This document shows, one piece after another, positions 61,285 through 64,000 of a DNA stretch of 64,000 nucleotides (its first letter is position 1; each line of letters begins with the position of its first letter). Source of the stretch: Cichorium intybus. Its lineage: Eukaryota; Streptophyta; Magnoliopsida; Asterales; Asteraceae. Made by a program: the position numbers and the translations under genes. Below the pieces are notes generated by a model. It was given only the letters and a program-made list of their open reading frames with translations, was not told the origin of the DNA and did no database searches. Location: NCBI GenBank assembly GCA_023525715.1, contig CM042016.1:78103382-78167381 (forward strand). The letters run 5' to 3'.

Positions 61285-62247
61285 ATGTATAATAATAATA
61301 TCCAGTTTTATAACGAGGCTGATCAGATGCCTAATTTTAATGAGTGTTTTCAAGGATTTAGTGAACAAAGTGGAATTTCTAATGAATACAGTCCCAGTTA
61401 TCAATATGGAAACTATCCTAGTTTTCAATATGAAGAGACGAGATGTCTGCAGCATCACAACTTTTCTTGGGATCGTCAGCATCAACAAAATCATTTGTAT
61501 GAGGAACAAAACTCTTACTTTGATAACTATAATCCTTTTCCTGAAAACAATTATCATACAAAGCATCAATTTTATTCTGATAATTTCCAGCCTTATTTTG
61601 AAAGTTCTTACGAGCCAGAACCTGTTACTGAACAAACACAGTTTGAGAAGATGTTAATAGATTATATAAAAGATAATAATACACGATTAGATAATTTGCA
61701 AAACCAATTAGAAGAAATGACTAAGGCATTAACTTCATAGGAGCCCGAGTCATCTTCTTCTACCGATCCAAATACTAATGCATATTATGACTATTGTGAT
61801 GATAGCACTTCTTCGAGTAATTATGATATTCAGGAGGACTCGTATAGGACAGAACTTGAGCTTAACAAGACTTTTGAGTCTAAAATCATAGAGGAGTTTA
61901 GAGAGTCAGAAACAGAAGAGAAGATTGTGCCTACTTGTGATGTTGAGGTGTCCACTAAAGAAATTCAAATAAAAGTGATTCATGGCTATGAAATCACAAC
62001 AAATACACCACATCTTGCTTTTGATATTCAACCACAAGAGGAGGCACAAGTTTTAGGAAAGAATGTTCTTGACCAACCTTCCAATAAGTTTGGAAGTTAT
62101 TTTTTGATGGTTTCTCTAGAAGAAGATCATGAAGTGCTTAAAAGGGCATCATGTGGAATTTATAATGCCATCATTCAAGCCAAGGAGCACCTCAAGGTAC
62201 TTGTCCTGGTGAAGGAAAAGGCCTTCGATAGAGCGGGAGTTGGTTAA
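61285..62247 (+). pseudogene. Unrecognised ORF of element F, low-complexity N-terminus and coiled coil
   Basis: ATG 61285 (MYNNNIQFYNEADQMPNF) is the first Met after a Lys/Phe-only stretch that is not credible coding sequence. The frame runs to TAG 61738-61740 and continues without a shift to TAA-free TGA-free sequence ending at 62247. Part one (about 150 codons) is rich in Tyr, Gln, Asn, Phe and Glu with repeated YQYGNY, SFQYEE, NYNPFPENNY strings, then a coiled segment FEKMLIDYIKDNNTRLDNLQ. That segment resembles the coil near the end of Athila gag. Part two is acidic (SSSSTDPN, ETEEKIVP) and ends in a folded-looking domain (HGYEITTNTPHLAFDIQ, GSYFLMVSLEEDHEVLKRAS, GIYNAIIQAKEHLK). I know no family for it. 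No protease, polymerase or integrase follows, so F is probably non-autonomous. Confidence 0.6.

Positions 62248-64000
<1,753 letters not shown>

Overview
This window reads as intergenic heterochromatin of a plant nuclear genome. Almost every base I can assign belongs to a nested stack of transposable elements. No intact host gene, tRNA, rRNA or CRISPR array was seen. Plant origin follows from the element types: Athila-like Ty3/gypsy with a tRNA-Asp primer site, Tekay/Del-like chromoviruses with a C-terminal chromodomain, Ty1/copia with initiator-tRNA-Met primer sites, a Helitron end, a LINE tail and a hAT-like MITE. The chromovirus proteins, including an extra acidic ORF upstream of gag, resemble those I associate with Asteraceae; that assignment is recollection and was not tested.

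Layout. 1-10184: minus-strand Athila-like element 1 (env-like exon, broken pol, gag, leader, tRNA-Asp primer site, 5' LTR 8520-10184); its 3' LTR would lie left of the window. 10243-12820: 5' end of a second, related Athila element. 12821-25369: remnant of a minus-strand gypsy element C (gag plus a 2.8 kb LTR), split inside its gag zinc knuckle by a complete Tekay-like element E (12914-20880, target duplication GTTAC). 25370-28261 plus 40238-40307: remnant of copia element A, cut by C at its protease and by the complete plus-strand chromovirus D (28262-40232, duplication AACCC) inside its LTR. 40604-40682 plus 48400-48668: a 5'-truncated LINE with a 15-bp duplication, split by the complete copia element B (40683-48394, duplication CTCCC), whose 3' LTR carries a 397-bp hAT-like MITE with an 8-bp duplication. 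About 48.7-61.1 kb: the long LTR of a Tat/Athila-like element F, carrying defective copia element G (50047-59114), which in turn holds a Helitron (3' end at 51549). 61091-63657: primer site and an unrecognised ORF of F. 63658-64000: start of another chromovirus LTR.

All polyproteins are broken by a few stops or frameshifts, yet the LTR pairs of E, B, D and G differ by only about 1-2 percent by eye, so these insertions look recent.

The most striking signal lies in the LTRs. Three element families carry, directly upstream of a TATA-like box, arrays of short hyphenated palindromes arranged mostly as pairs about 20-23 bp apart. The two related Athila LTRs share the architecture and position, but the palindrome sequence itself has been replaced. 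This looks like a rapidly diverging promoter-proximal module.
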